Below are positions 1 through 11,855 of a DNA stretch of 64,000 nt, in pieces. A program made the position numbers and the translations under genes. Every line of letters starts with the position of its first letter. Position 1 is the first letter of the stretch. The stretch spans positions 79,645,108 to 79,709,107 of the forward strand of contig OY726571.1 in the NCBI GenBank assembly GCA_963383645.1, given 5' to 3'. The notes below the pieces were generated by a model. That model was given only the letters and a program-made list of their open reading frames with translations, searched no databases and was not told where the DNA came from. The stretch is from Muscardinus avellanarius. Taxonomy: Eukaryota; Chordata; Mammalia; Rodentia; Gliridae.

Positions 1-500
1 CTTATTCTTTTGTGAAATGTCTATTTAGTTCATTTGCCCGTCTCTTGATTGGATTTTAGTTATTTTATTAAGTTTTTTAAGTAACTTGTATATTTTCGGT
101 ACTAGTCCCTTATCAGAGGGATAGCTGGCAAAGATCTTCTCCCTTTCTGTAGGTGCTTTCTTTAGACTCTTCTTGGTTTCCTTTGATGAGCAGAAACCTT
201 TAAATTTAATATTATAACATTAGTTCTTGTTTTAATTACTTGAGGCTTTGGCATCTTAGTGAGGAAGTGTCTACCTGTGTCTTTATTTTGGAATGTTGGA
301 CCTATACCTTCCGCTTGTAATTTCAGTCTCTGGTCTAATTTTCAAGTCTTTGATCCATCTTGAGTTGACACTTGTGCAGGATGAGCATTAGGGATTTAGT
401 TCTATTGTTCTACAAGTGGATAACCGGATTTCCAAATACCATTTCTTGCAAAGGTTGTCATACATTGTCATATATTTTCTGGGGTGTGTAATAGTCTTTC
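1..500 (-). mobile_element. L1 LINE fragment (ORF2 region, antisense)
   Basis: The plus strand reads as the reverse complement of the 3' part of a mammalian L1 ORF2. Recognisable stretches include 'cttatcagagggatagctgg', 'gtctttgatccatcttgagt' and 'ccatttcttgcaaaggttgt', which are in the usual antisense L1 order. No open frame survives, so this is a dead copy. It runs off the left edge of the window; the right edge near 500-535 is approximate. Confidence 0.85.
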
Positions 501-693
501 ATTAGACTCTCTACCCTAAGAAATCTACTTTTACTGATACAAAGTTTACTTGACTTTTTTTTACTAGAATTTTTCATATAATATATGTATAATATATTAT
601 ATATAATATATTTTCCATGTATTTATCAAAATATATGGATACATGCATTTCCCCATTATTTTTAATTTTACTTATGTTTAAAGTGTATCCCTT

Positions 694-888
694 AGCCAGA
701 TGTGGTGACACATGCCTGTTATACCAGTACTTGACAGGCGGGGACAAGAAGAGCACAGGTTTGAGGACAGCCTCAGCAAGTAATGAGACTCTCAATGACC
801 TATGAGACCCTATATCAAAATAAAAATACAAAATAGGAGGAAGATGTAGCTCAGAGGTAGAATGTCTCTGGGTTAAATCCCTAATAAG

Positions 889-889
<1 letters not shown>
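694..889 (+). mobile_element. B1-dID SINE, type A, old copy
   Basis: Starts 'gccagatgtggtgacacatg' and continues through a B1-like head, an A-rich linker and an ID-like tail with 'gatgtagctcagaggtagaa'. The copy is diverged from the type A consensus. Its 3' tail has turned into a CA microsatellite that follows directly. Confidence 0.85.

Positions 890-934
<45 letters not shown>
890..934. repeat. (CA)n microsatellite at a SINE tail
   Basis: About 22 uninterrupted CA units directly at the 3' end of the preceding SINE, where the A-rich tail would be. Confidence 0.97.
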
Positions 935-936
<2 letters not shown>

Positions 937-2354
937 TGTAAATAATATGCAGCAGAATTTCAAAATTCAATATTTATTATGAATTAAATTATTAAACAGA
1001 TTATTATTCAAAAATGTTTAACATACATTTCTATGAATTTATTTGTTCATCATCCCTTCTTTCATTCCTTCTTCCATTGATAAAATTTTTATTTTTGTGA
1101 AATTATTTTCCTTAAGAACATTTTTTATAAAGGCATTTTGGTGATAAGCTCTTAGTTCGGGATTCACTTTTAAGTCTTTATTTTTCTGTTTTGCTTAAAA
1201 GGCAGTACACGGTGTGTTTCTGTTTGTCTACAGTCTGTATTAAATTCGCCAGTCTGTTTCTTATTAAGGAAGCAGCTGTAGGGTTTTTTCACTATCCTTT
1301 CTGCTGGCCGCTTATGAACTTTCCATATTAAACTTGTGTGCATTTGGAATATTCGTGGGTTTCATAAAATTATTCCCATGCTGTCTAATATGTTCCCCCG
1401 TTACAGAATATCCATTTCATAAAATAGGGAAATAGTTTTGAAGGTCAAATCTTATTTTTAAATAAAACAAGTGTTTAGTTTTATGACAGTCTAGTGGGAA
1501 TATATAGATAATGTAATTCATCCTGGATTTCCATTACAATATTTGTTATTCTGTCATCTTACTCAAAAGATATTAGCTGACCAAATGACATATAGAATGA
1601 ATGACTTGTCTTAGACAGAGAAATCAGTACCAATTATAATCTTAACTGAAAAATCCTAGGATAGTTCCTCAAGTTACATATAGTTTCATTTGTTTTATTT
1701 TCCATTTATGCACTCACGTTTGGAACATTCACCATAAAACAATTAAGAACCATTTTGATGCTAAAAAATAATCAAAGACAAATGATAGAAACAGATGTCT
1801 GCAAGAATCATCTGGTGAGGATTATTCCCCTCTGTATTCAAAACCAGTTGAATTTTTTTTTCAAAGAATACCTTTTTTATTGTCAAGTTTGTTAGTGATG
1901 AGACTTTCACTACAGGTTTATAGTCAAAAGAATTTTTATACCCACCTTTCTGAGCCCAAACCTTCAGTTTGTATAAAACAAAGATTTGGTGGATTTCTTA
2001 CAGTTATTACCATTTGTTTGAAACAATTAGCTTCTGTCTTTCATACTTTTTCTATGATAAAATGACAGCTTACATGATGCTACCTCTCATTATAAAAGGT
2101 GAAAATTCAAGAGAAGTTTTGGATATCATCTAGTTTATTAAACCTGTCATTCTTCAAGGAGGAAAACAAACCTCAGTACATTGATATGATAGATTGAAGG
2201 GTGACAAAGTCCTTTATCTTGGTAGATGAAAAATAAAATCTATATTGTCATGACATAAGCTTACTCCCACTCTCTCAAACCCATCAGGAAACAAATAATC
2301 ATACTAGTGGGTAAGAAATAGCTTCCATTTACTATCTTAGTAAGTTTTCAGAAT
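935..2354. other. Unclassified AT-rich sequence
   Basis: No gene, no recognisable young repeat. Short ORFs (up to about 60 codons) are of the size expected by chance. Diverged L1-like text may be present but I cannot support it. Confidence 0.5.
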
Positions 2355-2645
2355 ATAGGCATTCCTTGGTATGTACAGATAGAAAAGTTGTGAGTGCTCA
2401 AGGTTTTTATATAAAATGGCATAGTATTTGCACATAGCCTATGCATATTCTTGTATATTCTAAGTCACATCTGAATGACTTTCAATATCTACTGCAATGT
2501 AAATGTTATGTAAACAGTTGTTATATTGTTAGGGAATAATGATGAGGAAATATAGTATACGCATATTAGGTAAAGATGGAATTTTCCCAATATTTTAATG
2601 TACAGTTGATTAAACCCATGGATACAGGATCCAGATATAAAAAGT
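2355..2645 (+). mobile_element. Tigger-like DNA transposon relic (MER2-type, non-autonomous)
   Basis: The order of stretches matches the internal part of the short TcMar-Tigger elements of mammals: 'cattccttggtatgtacaga' near the left end, 'ataaaatggcatagtatttg', 'cacatagcctatgcatattc', 'atgttatgtaaacagttgtt', 'ttagggaataatgatgagga', and 'ggatacaggatccagatata' near the right end. It has no transposase frame. These elements spread before the rodent orders split, so it is an old fossil. Confidence 0.75.
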
Positions 2646-3020
2646 GCCAAGCATATTCCTTTGCCTCTGTGTTTGGGTTTGGGCGTATAATCTGCTCGTA
2701 GTCAAGATGGTGTGCCAATTCTAAGATGAGGCCTCAAGAAGCATTCATGATTTGCTTGCTGACTTGTACCCATGGTATCACTGGGCATCACTATGATAAA
2801 GATGTGATGTTACTAGGATGATCTCTTAGGAGGAGGTAATATACAAAGTATGCAGGTGCATTTAAGAATAGTTCCCTGTTCAAACACGCAAGAAGTTGAA
2901 TGCTGCAAATTACATCCCTAACACATCACACACTGCACATCAAATTGTACATTTAAAAATACCATATGCTTAGCATGTTTAGCTTTTTGAGGTAGAGATA
3001 AAGATAGGGTGTTCATGCAC
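2646..3020. other. Unclassified sequence
   Basis: Nothing recognised; no open frame of note. Confidence 0.4.
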
Positions 3021-3275
3021 ATTTTTTGGAGAAGTGTAGATTGCCTCCTCCCTCTAGAAAACAATTTAGAATGCAGTATCAAAAGCATTAAAAATGTTTA
3101 TAAGAAGTTTTATCCAATGATTTTATATGAAGAAAATATTCCTGAAAAGATGATTATACAGAACTCCAAGGTCACATATATCCATCATAGCTTTGATTAT
3201 AATAGCAATGTATTAGAAACTACAGTGAAATCAATTTTTACATGATAATCTAAAGACGTCATTGAGTTCTGTAAA
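3021..3275 (+). mobile_element. Old L1 3' fragment (sense)
   Basis: Contains the order 'aacaatttagaatgcagtat', 'caaaagcattaaaaatgttt', 'tgattataatagcaatgtat', matching the well-known near-3' segment of old L1M elements ('caaaagccttaaaaatgttc' and 'tttataatagcgaaaaattg' in the family). The 78-codon ORF here is a by-product of this relic. Confidence 0.6.
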
Positions 3276-3330
3276 GCTGTTAGGAATATTGTGATATATG
3301 TATATATGTATGTAGTATTATTGCATTTAT

Positions 3331-3484
3331 TTTTTGTGTGTGTGGTACTGGGGTTCCTGGAAACCCTTCTACCTCTGGGCTATACTCCCAGACCTATTTT
3401 CTACTTTTATTTGGAAACAGGGTCTCTTCAGCCAGCAAGGCTGGCTTTGAGCCTGCGTGATCCTCCTGTCTCCTCCTCCCAAGC
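3331..3484 (-). mobile_element. Type B SINE, 5'-truncated, with perfect TSD
   Basis: Reverse complement of a type B SINE lacking the first part of its head. The left edge is the tail ('ggtactggggttcctggaaa' on plus). It is flanked by a perfect 16-base direct repeat, 'gtattattgcatttat', at 3315-3330 and 3485-3500, so it is a clean target-primed insertion that stopped short of the 5' end. Confidence 0.95.
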
Positions 3485-3590
3485 GTATTATTGCATTTAT
3501 AATGGTGATTTTGAAAAATATCCACATTGCCTTTTTTTACTTTTTATATATGTATGGACTTAGAAAGAAGTGGCTAGAAATTGCTTTTCT

Positions 3591-3795
3591 GCCAGGCATG
3601 GTGGCACACGCTTGAAATCCCAGCATTTGGGAGGCTAAGATAGGAGGATTGCAATTTGAGGGCAGCCTCAGCTACTTAGTGAGGCCCTTTGCAACTCAGG
3701 GAGACCCTGTTTCAAAAGAAAGAATAAAAAATAGGCCTGGGGGTAGCTCGGAGGTAGAATGCCCCTGGTTTCCATCCCCAGTATAGAAAGAAAAA
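3591..3795 (+). mobile_element. Type A SINE, full length
   Basis: Head starts 'gccaggcatggtggcacacg'; the tail ends 'ggtttccatccccagtatag' plus A-rich sequence. The flanking direct repeat is 'aaattgctttt' (about 3578-3588 and 3796-3806). Confidence 0.95.
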
Positions 3796-4107
3796 AATTG
3801 CTTTTGTGCAAAATGTTCAAATGGATTTTATTTAAAAGTTAGAAATATATATTGCCAAATGTAGATAGACATTTCACTTATGTTTATTTTCTAAATATTT
3901 TATAAATTTTTTATTTTGTAATATTTTGTAATAATTCAAGGTTAAATAATGAAAGCATGAAATATTCAATTCAGTGTTGTATTCAAAGGACATTATTTCT
4001 TCTACATAAATCCTCTCCTACAGCTGTATATTAAATCACAATTTTTTTCTAAATAAAATTTTTTTTTCCTGTTTCCAGAATCTTCCTTTCTCGGCACATG
4101 TCTCTTT

Positions 4108-4324
4108 CTTTTTTTTTTTTTTCCCGCAGGTATGGGGACAGAACCCAGGGGCATTCTAACTCTGAGCTACATCCCCTGCCCTATTTTTTATTCTTTTTTT
4201 TTTTTTGAGACTCACTGAGTTGCAAAGGGCCTCACTAAGTAGCTGAGGCTGTCCTCGAACCGCGATCCTCTGGTCTCAGCCTCCCAAATGCTGGGATTAC
4301 AAGCATGCGCCACCACGCTCGGCT
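4108..4324 (-). mobile_element. Type A SINE, full length
   Basis: Plus strand begins with a T-rich run (the element's A tail), then 'gaacccaggggcattctaac' and ends 'gcgccaccacgctcggct'. An imperfect TSD 'acatgtctct'/'acgtgtctct' flanks it (4097-4106; 4325-4334). Confidence 0.93.
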
Positions 4325-4334
4325 ACGTGTCTCT

Positions 4335-5273
4335 ATTTCTGACCCTATGACTATTTAATATTTGCGCAGCAATAGGATGCTCAGATCTTGGCATTCTACT
4401 CCATACCACTGCCCAAACATAAAAAAGTAGAAAAGGCAATATGAATTTTTTTTTTCAGAATCACCATTATAGCTGCAATATGAATCATCACTCTTTATTG
4501 TCCTTTTGTCAATACCTATATTCCATCTTTTTCTTAATTATCCATATTATCCTCAAAATAATCTCACTGCCCACAAAGTTTTAGAAAGATCATTACATTG
4601 GTAATGGACAGTTGACAGTTTTAGTCATTATAATACTGTTTACAGTTCTGACTTAAAATTGGTCTCATAAAGAAATGGGGGGATGAAGAACTTTGACAAT
4701 GCTAATGAACTTGAACATCAGGAAGTTAATTTTACAATTGTATTCGGATTCCGAATAAGAGATCCCGGGTCAAAAGAACTCTGTGCCACACCACTGCGAA
4801 GGGTCTCGGGAACCACACAGGAAGGAATGAGCCTCACTGCAGTCCTTCCAGCACTGTTCTTCCTGCTCAGAAGTGCAGTCGGTGTCCAGCCGCTGGGATA
4901 GCCACATCTGTACACCAAGTCCACTCAGTGCTTTGCTAAACGTAGAATTTTACTGTATTTTGCTTAGTGTCTTTGTAAATCATCTTTTGCTTAGAAGCTC
5001 ATCCATTTCCTATCCTATTTTTTAAGGTGGTCATATTTCTACAGTTCTTCAGCCAACAACTGGATTTCTTTGAACACAGTCATTGAACTGCAAAACTATT
5101 TTCCTCTTGCTTTTTTAAGGAATCAAAGTGCAGATTGAATGTGAGGTTTACCTGATGAATTTGGTTTGCTTTTAGTCTTTCAGTCGTTCCCTAAAGAACG
5201 TAAACTTGAATGTAGAAAATAAATGTAGGGACCCTAGAAAACAATGAATCCTGAGTCTCCTCAGGAATATTCA
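4335..5273. other. Unclassified mostly unique sequence
   Basis: No repeat recognised. Between about 4720 and 4925 the sequence is richer in GC and holds overlapping 72- and 68-codon ORFs on opposite strands. Neither has a convincing protein pattern, splice context or homologue I recognise. Confidence 0.4.
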
Positions 5274-5418
5274 TGGACAGCCTCAGCTATTACTTAGTGA
5301 GGCCGTCTGCAATTCAATGAGACCCTGATTTAAAATAAAAAGAATAAAAAATAGGGCTGGGAGTATAGCTCGGGGGTAGAATATCCATGGGTTCCATCCC
5401 CAGTATTAGAAAAAAACA
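5274..5418 (+). mobile_element. Type A SINE, 5'-truncated
   Basis: Starts inside the head at 'ggacagcctcagctattact' and runs through linker and ID tail 'gttccatccccagtattaga' to an A-rich end. Confidence 0.9.
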
Positions 5419-5694
5419 AAGATTCACATATACTATATAGAGATATTTACACATATATGTTATATATAAAGGTATTTATATATAAATACAAATTTCCATC
5501 ACTTCATTCTGTATATCTGTATATTTGAGAGCTATACCTATTTCCCCAGTGTTTGAAACAATCAAAATTCTTTACAAATATCTTATTGAATTCATCTTAC
5601 AGTCTCAGGGAAAGAAATGATCTTTGTTGTCAGCTCTGAATATGATAGAAACTTCTAGAATGAGAAAATGAAGAATGCTTCGTGTTATTTCATA

Positions 5695-5930
5695 TTTACT
5701 CTCTGAAAGGTGTGATGCTCAGCAGTTTACATCTATTATCTCCTTTAATCCGGTATCGTGCTCACCACAATTCCATTAGCAAAGCAATATGTTGTCTGTG
5801 TCTAGGGAGCAAGCTCAGATCCAAAGATGGAAGGTGACTGTCTCTAGGTAGGGCAGCATGTGTGTGACGGGGCTGGAATTTGAAGCCAGAATGTGTGAAT
5901 CTGCAGCCCCGGCTGCTGGAAAGTCAGTGT
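5695..5930 (+). mobile_element. MIR SINE relic
   Basis: Follows the MIR order: 'gatgctcagcagtttacatc', 'atctcctttaatccggtatc', a decayed mid part, then 'ggggctggaatttgaagcca' (consensus 'gagctgggatttgaaccca'). An old mammal-wide SINE, strongly diverged. Confidence 0.75.
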
Positions 5931-6100
5931 TCATGAGGCTGCCCACCTCAATTACGAAGACACTGAAGTTTTTAATCAGGAAGAAAGAAAGGGATCACTA
6001 GATCTAACCACTGAGGCACTAGATCTGCTGCTGCCGTTCAACGCTCTGTGTTCTAATGCTGACTTCCCTGGATCCTCTCCACACTCTGTGCTTGGGGAGC

Positions 6101-6694
6101 AAAGTTCCTTCGGTGTCCAGAGATGCTGCCTTGCTGTGGGAGGGAGAGCCTGGAAGAGAAAAGGCCACCGATTGGCTTCCATCAGTCTTGGCGTTGCCAT
6201 GACTCCAACAAGTACATAAGCTCATTGGTTGGTTTGGCCTGAGGCTCTACAACCTGATGTCACCCATGGCAGCAGAGTGGAAGTCCTCCTGTTTCTTCTT
6301 TCTATTCTTCTTCTGTGTCTCTCTACCCTGCAAGTCAGAGATATCTTGCTCCTTACCTCTTTCTCACCCTTCAAACAAGCATTAGCAGTGTTTATAGAGA
6401 GAGACCTGGTTTGACTTTATTACTACTGAGACAAAATGCATTTTTAAATAAACAAACAAACAAAATAACAGCATCTTGCCCAGTTAATTAGAAAGAAAGC
6501 AACATAAGCAAAAGAGCAATAGTGAATATCTGACCTGGTAACTCCTCAATGACTGTCTCAGCAGGTTCACCTGGAAGCTTTCACATAGGAGGGAGACAAA
6601 GAATTCCATACATGGCACATAGAAACAATGGGCTTCCTTTGTTTTTGCTGAAATTGGGGGCATCCCCAGCTCCGTCAAGGTGGAGGTGAAAGCC
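6101..6694. repeat. Direct duplication, copy 1 (0.6 kb)
   Basis: This segment recurs in the same orientation at 9415-10016, about 3.3 kb downstream. By eye the copies differ at some 30-40 positions, so identity is about 93-95%, with a few small indels in the 'aaacaaacaaacaaaat' run. Both copies share the inner text 'agcattag'/'acattag' region, 'ttgcccagttaattagaaag' and the end 'ggtggaggtgaaagcc'. ORFs on either strand (61-86 codons) do not stay open consistently between the copies, so it is not coding. It could be a local segmental duplication or two copies of an unlisted repeat family. Confidence 0.92.
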
Positions 6695-7820
6695 GGCCAC
6701 TGATCAGTCTGCACTAGCATCATGATATTACAAATGTGACTCCCTCAACGGCCCGTTGCAGCCAGCAATCCCTATAAATAAGCCCCCTCATCTGGAATAC
6801 CAGGGAATACTGGAGGAAGTAATATAAATATTGATCATCATCATAATAACTATTATTTACATTGGTATAAAATCCTCCTTATGAAGCATTTAAAAGGCTC
6901 TTAATATTTTCTTCAATTTTTTTCTAATTCAGATACAGATACGACTAGCATTTATCTCTGCCACAATATGAAAAATAAATTAAGAGTGTAAACATCATCT
7001 GTATTGGAGAAAGAAGATGACATCCAGCTCTTTACAAAGCAAACTAACTTTTGAGCCCTTTAAAAACAGACTCAGCAGGTATTTATAATGCTGTGGTATA
7101 TGCCATGTGGGCAACAGATTATTTTTATTTTCTCATTCAAGCCTGTGTGGTTATTATTCTCTTGGAGAGTATACCATTAGGCAGTGGTTCAGACTTAATT
7201 GCATTTACTTATGAATACGGGGCAAAAGAAACTTTTCTCTTTTTATGATGCTTTTTCTATCACCTCAAACACTGAAATATAATTTAACTCAAAATAGCTT
7301 TTTCAGAAGGTGGCCTACAGTGTTCTCAATGGAAAGAGTATTCTATAGGGCTGCCATATGAATATTTCTCTATGGAGTCTGCTCTGGGGTCCACTCATCG
7401 ATGCCCATAGTTCCCTCCCTCCTAGCGGAACATTTTCATCTTCACACAGACATACTCCAGCATTTCCCACTATAAAGTCACCCAGCCAACCTTGGCCCCG
7501 CCATTTCTTTCTTGGAGAGGATTTCTGTCCTTCACACAACAGTTCTGAATCCATTTTCTTACCTTTATGCTTTCTCCCAGGCATCCCAGTTCTTTTTACT
7601 CACGATGCCAGCATTGCTTCATGGTGATCAATGACTCCTAGGGCTAACTGAGACTACACATCACCTTCCTCCTTGCACAGGTCTCTCAGCAGCCTTCGCC
7701 ACTGGCCTGATCCCTGCTTCTCCACGCTGCTCCCTGTATTTTCTGTAAAAGCACTTCTTCCCTGGCTTTTCTCCTCTCTTCCTGGCAGTTTTCTATCTCT
7801 TTAGCTAAGGTATGTATAAA
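6695..7820. other. Unclassified sequence
   Basis: No repeat or gene recognised. At 7315-7627 there are two overlapping 89-codon ORFs, one on each strand. The overlap and their low-complexity composition fit chance rather than coding. The stretch just before 7826 is pyrimidine-rich. Confidence 0.4.
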
Positions 7821-7825
7821 ATCTT

Positions 7826-7826
7826 T

Positions 7827-7864
<38 letters not shown>

Positions 7865-7887
7865 TCCTTCCTTCCTTCCTTCCTTCC
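7826..7887. repeat. (CTGC)n then (CTTC)n compound microsatellite
   Basis: About nine CTGC units run straight into six or seven CTTC units, next to the 3' end of a minus-strand B1. It creates spurious KEGRK/AGRQ-repeat ORFs on the minus strand. Confidence 0.95.
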
Positions 7888-7892
7888 ACATT

Positions 7893-8012
7893 TTGGAGAT
7901 GAGGTCTCTTTTTGTAGCCTCAGCTGGCCTCAAACTCCAGAGTTCCAGCGATTCCTCCTGCCTCAGCCTCTTGAGTAGCTGAGACTGCAGGTGCACCACT
8001 GTGCCCAGCTTC
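7893..8012 (-). mobile_element. B1-type SINE monomer without ID tail
   Basis: Plus strand reads 'gagatgaggtctctttttgt' then 'cctcagctggcctcaaactc', 'ctgcctcagcctcttgagta' and 'gcaccactgtgcccagct', a complete B1/proto-B1 head. There is no ID-type tail, unlike the dimeric copies nearby, so it belongs to an older monomeric class. Confidence 0.85.
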
Positions 8013-8199
8013 AAAACATTTGCTGGTTTGGTGCTTCCTCCAGGTCCCCAGCAGTGTTCCCTCTTGCCCTCATATCCATGCCAACTTTAAAGAAGTGAAT
8101 CCTGTTGAGTGCTTTAAAACCATCTAAAAAGGCTTCAGACTCCTAGGTCTGGGTTTCCAACTCTGCCTTCTTCTCTTACTTTTAGACTAACTTCCTCAA

Positions 8200-8890
8200 C
8201 TACTTGACAAGTCTTTTGAATGCTCTATACATACTACAAACTTACTAATCCCTTACTAAGCAGATTGCTTGCACCTACAATCTCCTTAGACTGTTTCCTC
8301 CTCATTCAGCAGACAAAAATGGTATTGACCATTTTCTCAAGTCAAAATCTTTCCCATTAATACGTTTACCAAGAGTGGGATCAGTCTTCAAACTAAAGCC
8401 TGCATTGTCCTCCCTTTTACTGTTACCATTCTAGTCCAAACCAACCTTCTCTTTCCTGACCTTTTTCAAATCTTACTATTGGTCCTCTACATCCAACTGT
8501 AGCTTTTGCTGCATTAATTATTTCTACAGCAACCACAGTGAGCTTCTTAAATAACAAAACTTAGAACATATCATTTCCATTACAGTTTCCTTCAGTGGAT
8601 TTCCCAAGCCTTGGAATAAAACACAAAGTCCCAACAAGGCACAAAAGTGGGACTCCCTTCATCCTTTCTCCTTGAGTTTGGTACCACACTCTCCACTGTC
8701 CTGTCACCCAGCTACACAAAGCTCTTTTCTGTAACTCAGCCCACCGAGACATTTCTGCTGGGGAGTCTGCCACCTAGAACATTCTTCCCATTGTACTCTC
8801 ACTTCATGTCCCAGCTCAGAAGCCACCTCCTTGCAGAGCAATTCCCCAAGTCAAATGCCTTAAAATATCCCACCTCCTAAGCTCACCCCC
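8200..8890 (+). mobile_element. L2 LINE fragment
   Basis: Shows the standard L2 3' order: 'gcaaccacagtgagcttctt', 'catttccattacagtttcct', 'ttcagtggatttcccaagcc', 'agtcccaacaaggcacaaaa' and 'cagctcagaagccacctcct'. It is heavily diverged, without its RT domain. The left edge is uncertain and may start nearer 8030. Confidence 0.75.
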
Positions 8891-8902
8891 ACACACAATT
8901 AC

Positions 8903-9230
8903 AGGTGGTCTCTAACTTATCTACGGTTCAACTCACGATTTTACAACTTCACCATGGTAAAAAATAACACATATTCAGTAGAAACTGTACTTTGAATTTT
9001 GTTAATTTGAGGCTAGTAATAAGCATTTGTGATGTTGACCAGCAGCAGTGAGCTGGTCAACTACACAAATGTAAAGGATCCACTTTCTATAGTGTATGGT
9101 GTGACTTAGTATGATGGTAAGTGGATTCGGTTTATGAAATGCATTTTTAGTGTAATAATATTTTAAAATTACCATGAGTTTGCTGGGACATAAGCCGATC
9201 ATAAACCAAGGGCTCTCTGTATCCTTTAGC
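8903..9230. mobile_element. Short DNA transposon relic with terminal inverted repeats
   Basis: The left end 'acaggtggtctctaacttat' and the right end (reverse complement 'acagagagcccttggtttat') are diverged inverted repeats. The inner text 'attcagtagaaactgtactt' and 'aatgcatttttagtgtaata' matches the non-autonomous elements whose consensus ends read 'ctcgacttacgatggggtta'. I infer a TcMar-Tigger type MITE; the family name is not certain. Confidence 0.6.
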
Positions 9231-9414
9231 ACATCATCCTGTTTCTTTCTTTCATCTCACATATCTGCGCTGCACTTTAATTTCTTGTGTTTGTGAGCAG
9301 TCTTCTCAATTACTCCAGTATATTTTTTGATAGAGCATACTTTAAGTTATGATGTTTGATACCTTAGACTCTATGTCTACCACACAGTACATGGTAGAAA
9401 AGAATTAATTTCTC

Positions 9415-10016
9415 AGGTTCCTTTAGTGTCCAGACCATGCTGCCTTGCCATGGGTGGGAGAGCCTGGAAGAGAAAAGGTCGCCGATTGGCTTTCATCAGT
9501 CTTGGCATTGCCATGACTCCAACAAGTACATAAGCTCATTGGTTGGTTTGGCCTGAGGCTCTACAACCTGATGTCACCCACGGCAGCAGAGTGGAAGTCC
9601 TCCTGTTTCTTCTCTCTATTCTTCTTCTGTGTGTCTCTACCCTGCAAGTCAGAGCCATCTTGCTCCTTACCTCTTTCTCACCCTTCAGACAAACATTAGC
9701 AATGTTTATATAGAGAGAGACCTGGTCTAACTTAATTACAACCAGGATGAAATGCATTTTTAAATGAATAAAAAACAAACAAAAATACAACAGCATCTTG
9801 CCCAGTTAATTAGAAAGAAATCAACATAAGCAAAAGAGCAATAGTGAATATATGACCTGGTAAGTCCTCAATGACTGTCTCAGCAGGTTCACCTGGGAGC
9901 TTTCACATAGGAGGGAGAAAAAGAATTTCATACATGGCACATAGAAACAATGGGCTTCCTTTGTTTTTGCTGAAATTGGGGGCATTCACAACTCCGTCAA
10001 GGTGGAGGTGAAAGCC
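9415..10016. repeat. Direct duplication, copy 2 (0.6 kb)
   Basis: Partner of 6101-6694, same orientation. It starts at 'ggttcctttagtgtccagac' and ends 'ggtggaggtgaaagcc'; similarity stops sharply on both sides. L2 and DNA-transposon relics lie between the copies and are not duplicated. Confidence 0.92.
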
Positions 10017-11409
10017 TTTGAACAAAATTGATAATACAGTGTGATGATGAGTGTTTTAAAATGCTACCATCTTTGTCATATAATACATTATGAGAGAAAT
10101 CTATAATAACTCCCAACGTGCTCCAAAATTCTCAGCCTTGCTCTCAAAGCCCTCTGCTTGGGACCTCAATTTACTCACTCAGCAGCACCACGTATCATCC
10201 TCCTTAAATCTCTTCTACAGAAAGTAAATCTCAGATTCCTGAGGGTGGGCTCTGCTCTTTGGAGCCTCTTCCTCTGCGTTCATGCAGCATCATCACTATG
10301 CATTCCAGATCATTTCGTTTAAAGAATGTGTTTCCATTACCATCTCATCATGGGCATTATTACAACTGGCTTCTGAGGAGTCCAGGAGCCAGAGTACTAC
10401 GCATGCCTGGGTTAGCGCAGCATGCTTTGAACATGGTCTTGTATTTTAAAGGGCTCATACAAGTACTATTTTGGAACAACAACAATAACAACAAATACAT
10501 ACAAAAAAGAACCTGAGAATTACTGAGGACCTCAGAGAGATTTTTCTTATGTGAGTTTTGCCCCATTGCTATTTACAATATCAGAGATGAAACCTGCTGG
10601 GGTTTTACACTATGACATGGTATACACTTCATTCGTGGTCTGGAACACTCCAGTATGGGGAAATAGAATGAGGAAAAGGAGAATCATGCTTCTGCGTTAT
10701 TTGAACATAGTTTTGACCTCACAGGAGTGTCAGAAGCCCCCAGGGCCTCACCCAAAGAGCTACTACTGCTCTTTCTGTACAGGAGCCCCCTAATATGAGC
10801 CTCACCTTTCTTCTCTTCTGTGTGACAGACTATTCTCTCAGAAAAAAAAAAATCCACTTTGGGGCTATGCTCAGGGGCCAGACCAAAGATAAGTAGATAT
10901 TGATTTTAACAGGAATGGCAAATACATGCTTATCTTTTTCTACTTCAGACTCATCGTTTGTAAAGCACTTGTGTGTATGCACACGCACACGTCTCCATCT
11001 TGATCATCAAATATAGCAAGGCTTCATCGAGACTGTTTTCATATCGAAAGATAAGTGTAGTCATTAAAATTTGACTTCTTAAAAACAGACTAGTTTCTAG
11101 AATAGCCCATCTCTGCTAACGCTGGCTTCAAAGTGGGTTTTCACATTTAATACCATTGAATGTTTCACCATAAAAAATTTGGCCTTATCTTACAATTTTT
11201 TATATTATCATTCCGTGTTCTTTCAGCATCAGCAATTGAAATATTTAGGTCAGACCTTCAATTCAGAATAGTAGTATTAGAAATATATTGATGTTTTAAT
11301 TATTATTTAAAAATCCCTGCAAAGTTAGAACTTTAAATCTATGAAAAATGTCTTTCAGCAATTCAGTATAAATTTAAAAAAATGTATATTGTTTTGGTAC
11401 TTCAGAATT
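10017..11409. other. Unclassified mostly unique sequence
   Basis: Contains short ORFs of up to 85 codons on both strands (10259-10793) without recognised homology. From 11130 it turns AT-rich. Confidence 0.4.
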
Positions 11410-11855
11410 TTTTTAGGGGGGAGTACTGTGAATTGAACTCAGGGGAATTTTACCTCGCAGCTACATACCTAGCTCCTTTTAAAAAATAATTTTTTTATTT
11501 TTATTTATTTTTAATTTAATTTAATTTTTTTTTTGTAGTATTGGGGTTCCTAGAAGCCCTTCTACCTCCGGGCTACACTCCCAGACACCTATTTTTTATA
11601 TTTTTATTTGGAAACAGGGTCTCTTAAACCAGCCAGGCTGGCTTCGAACCTGAGTGATCCTCCTGTCTCCGCCTCCCACGTGCGGGGATTGCAAGTATGC
11701 CCCACCATGCCCAGCATAAGTTTTTATTTTTTAAAAAGGGCTCGTCTCATTAAGTTGCTGAAGGTCTTGCTAAGTTTTTGAGGCTGGTCAGGAATCTTCA
11801 ATCCTCCTGTCTCCCAAGTACTGGGATTATAGGCTTGTACCACCATGTCTGGCTT
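11410..11855 (-). mobile_element. Type A SINE split by a type B SINE
   Basis: The outer element is an old type A copy on the minus strand: tail part 'attgaactcaggggaatttt' at the left, head part 'ttaagttgctgaaggtcttg' to 'caccatgtctggct' at the right. The inner interval is occupied by a type B copy, listed next. Insertion order is therefore A first, B later. Confidence 0.9.
11533..11716 (-). mobile_element. Type B SINE nested in a type A SINE
   Basis: Reads 'gtattggggttcctagaagc' at the tail and 'ccccaccatgcccagc' at the head. It sits in the middle linker of an older minus-strand SINE. Confidence 0.93.

Noticed and set aside
574..963. 129-codon minus-strand ORF with a CV-repeat
   Set aside because: Reads through a CA microsatellite and an antisense SINE.
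7686..8014. ORFs with a repeated KEGRK / AGRQ pattern
   Set aside because: Pure translation of the CTGC/CTTC microsatellite.
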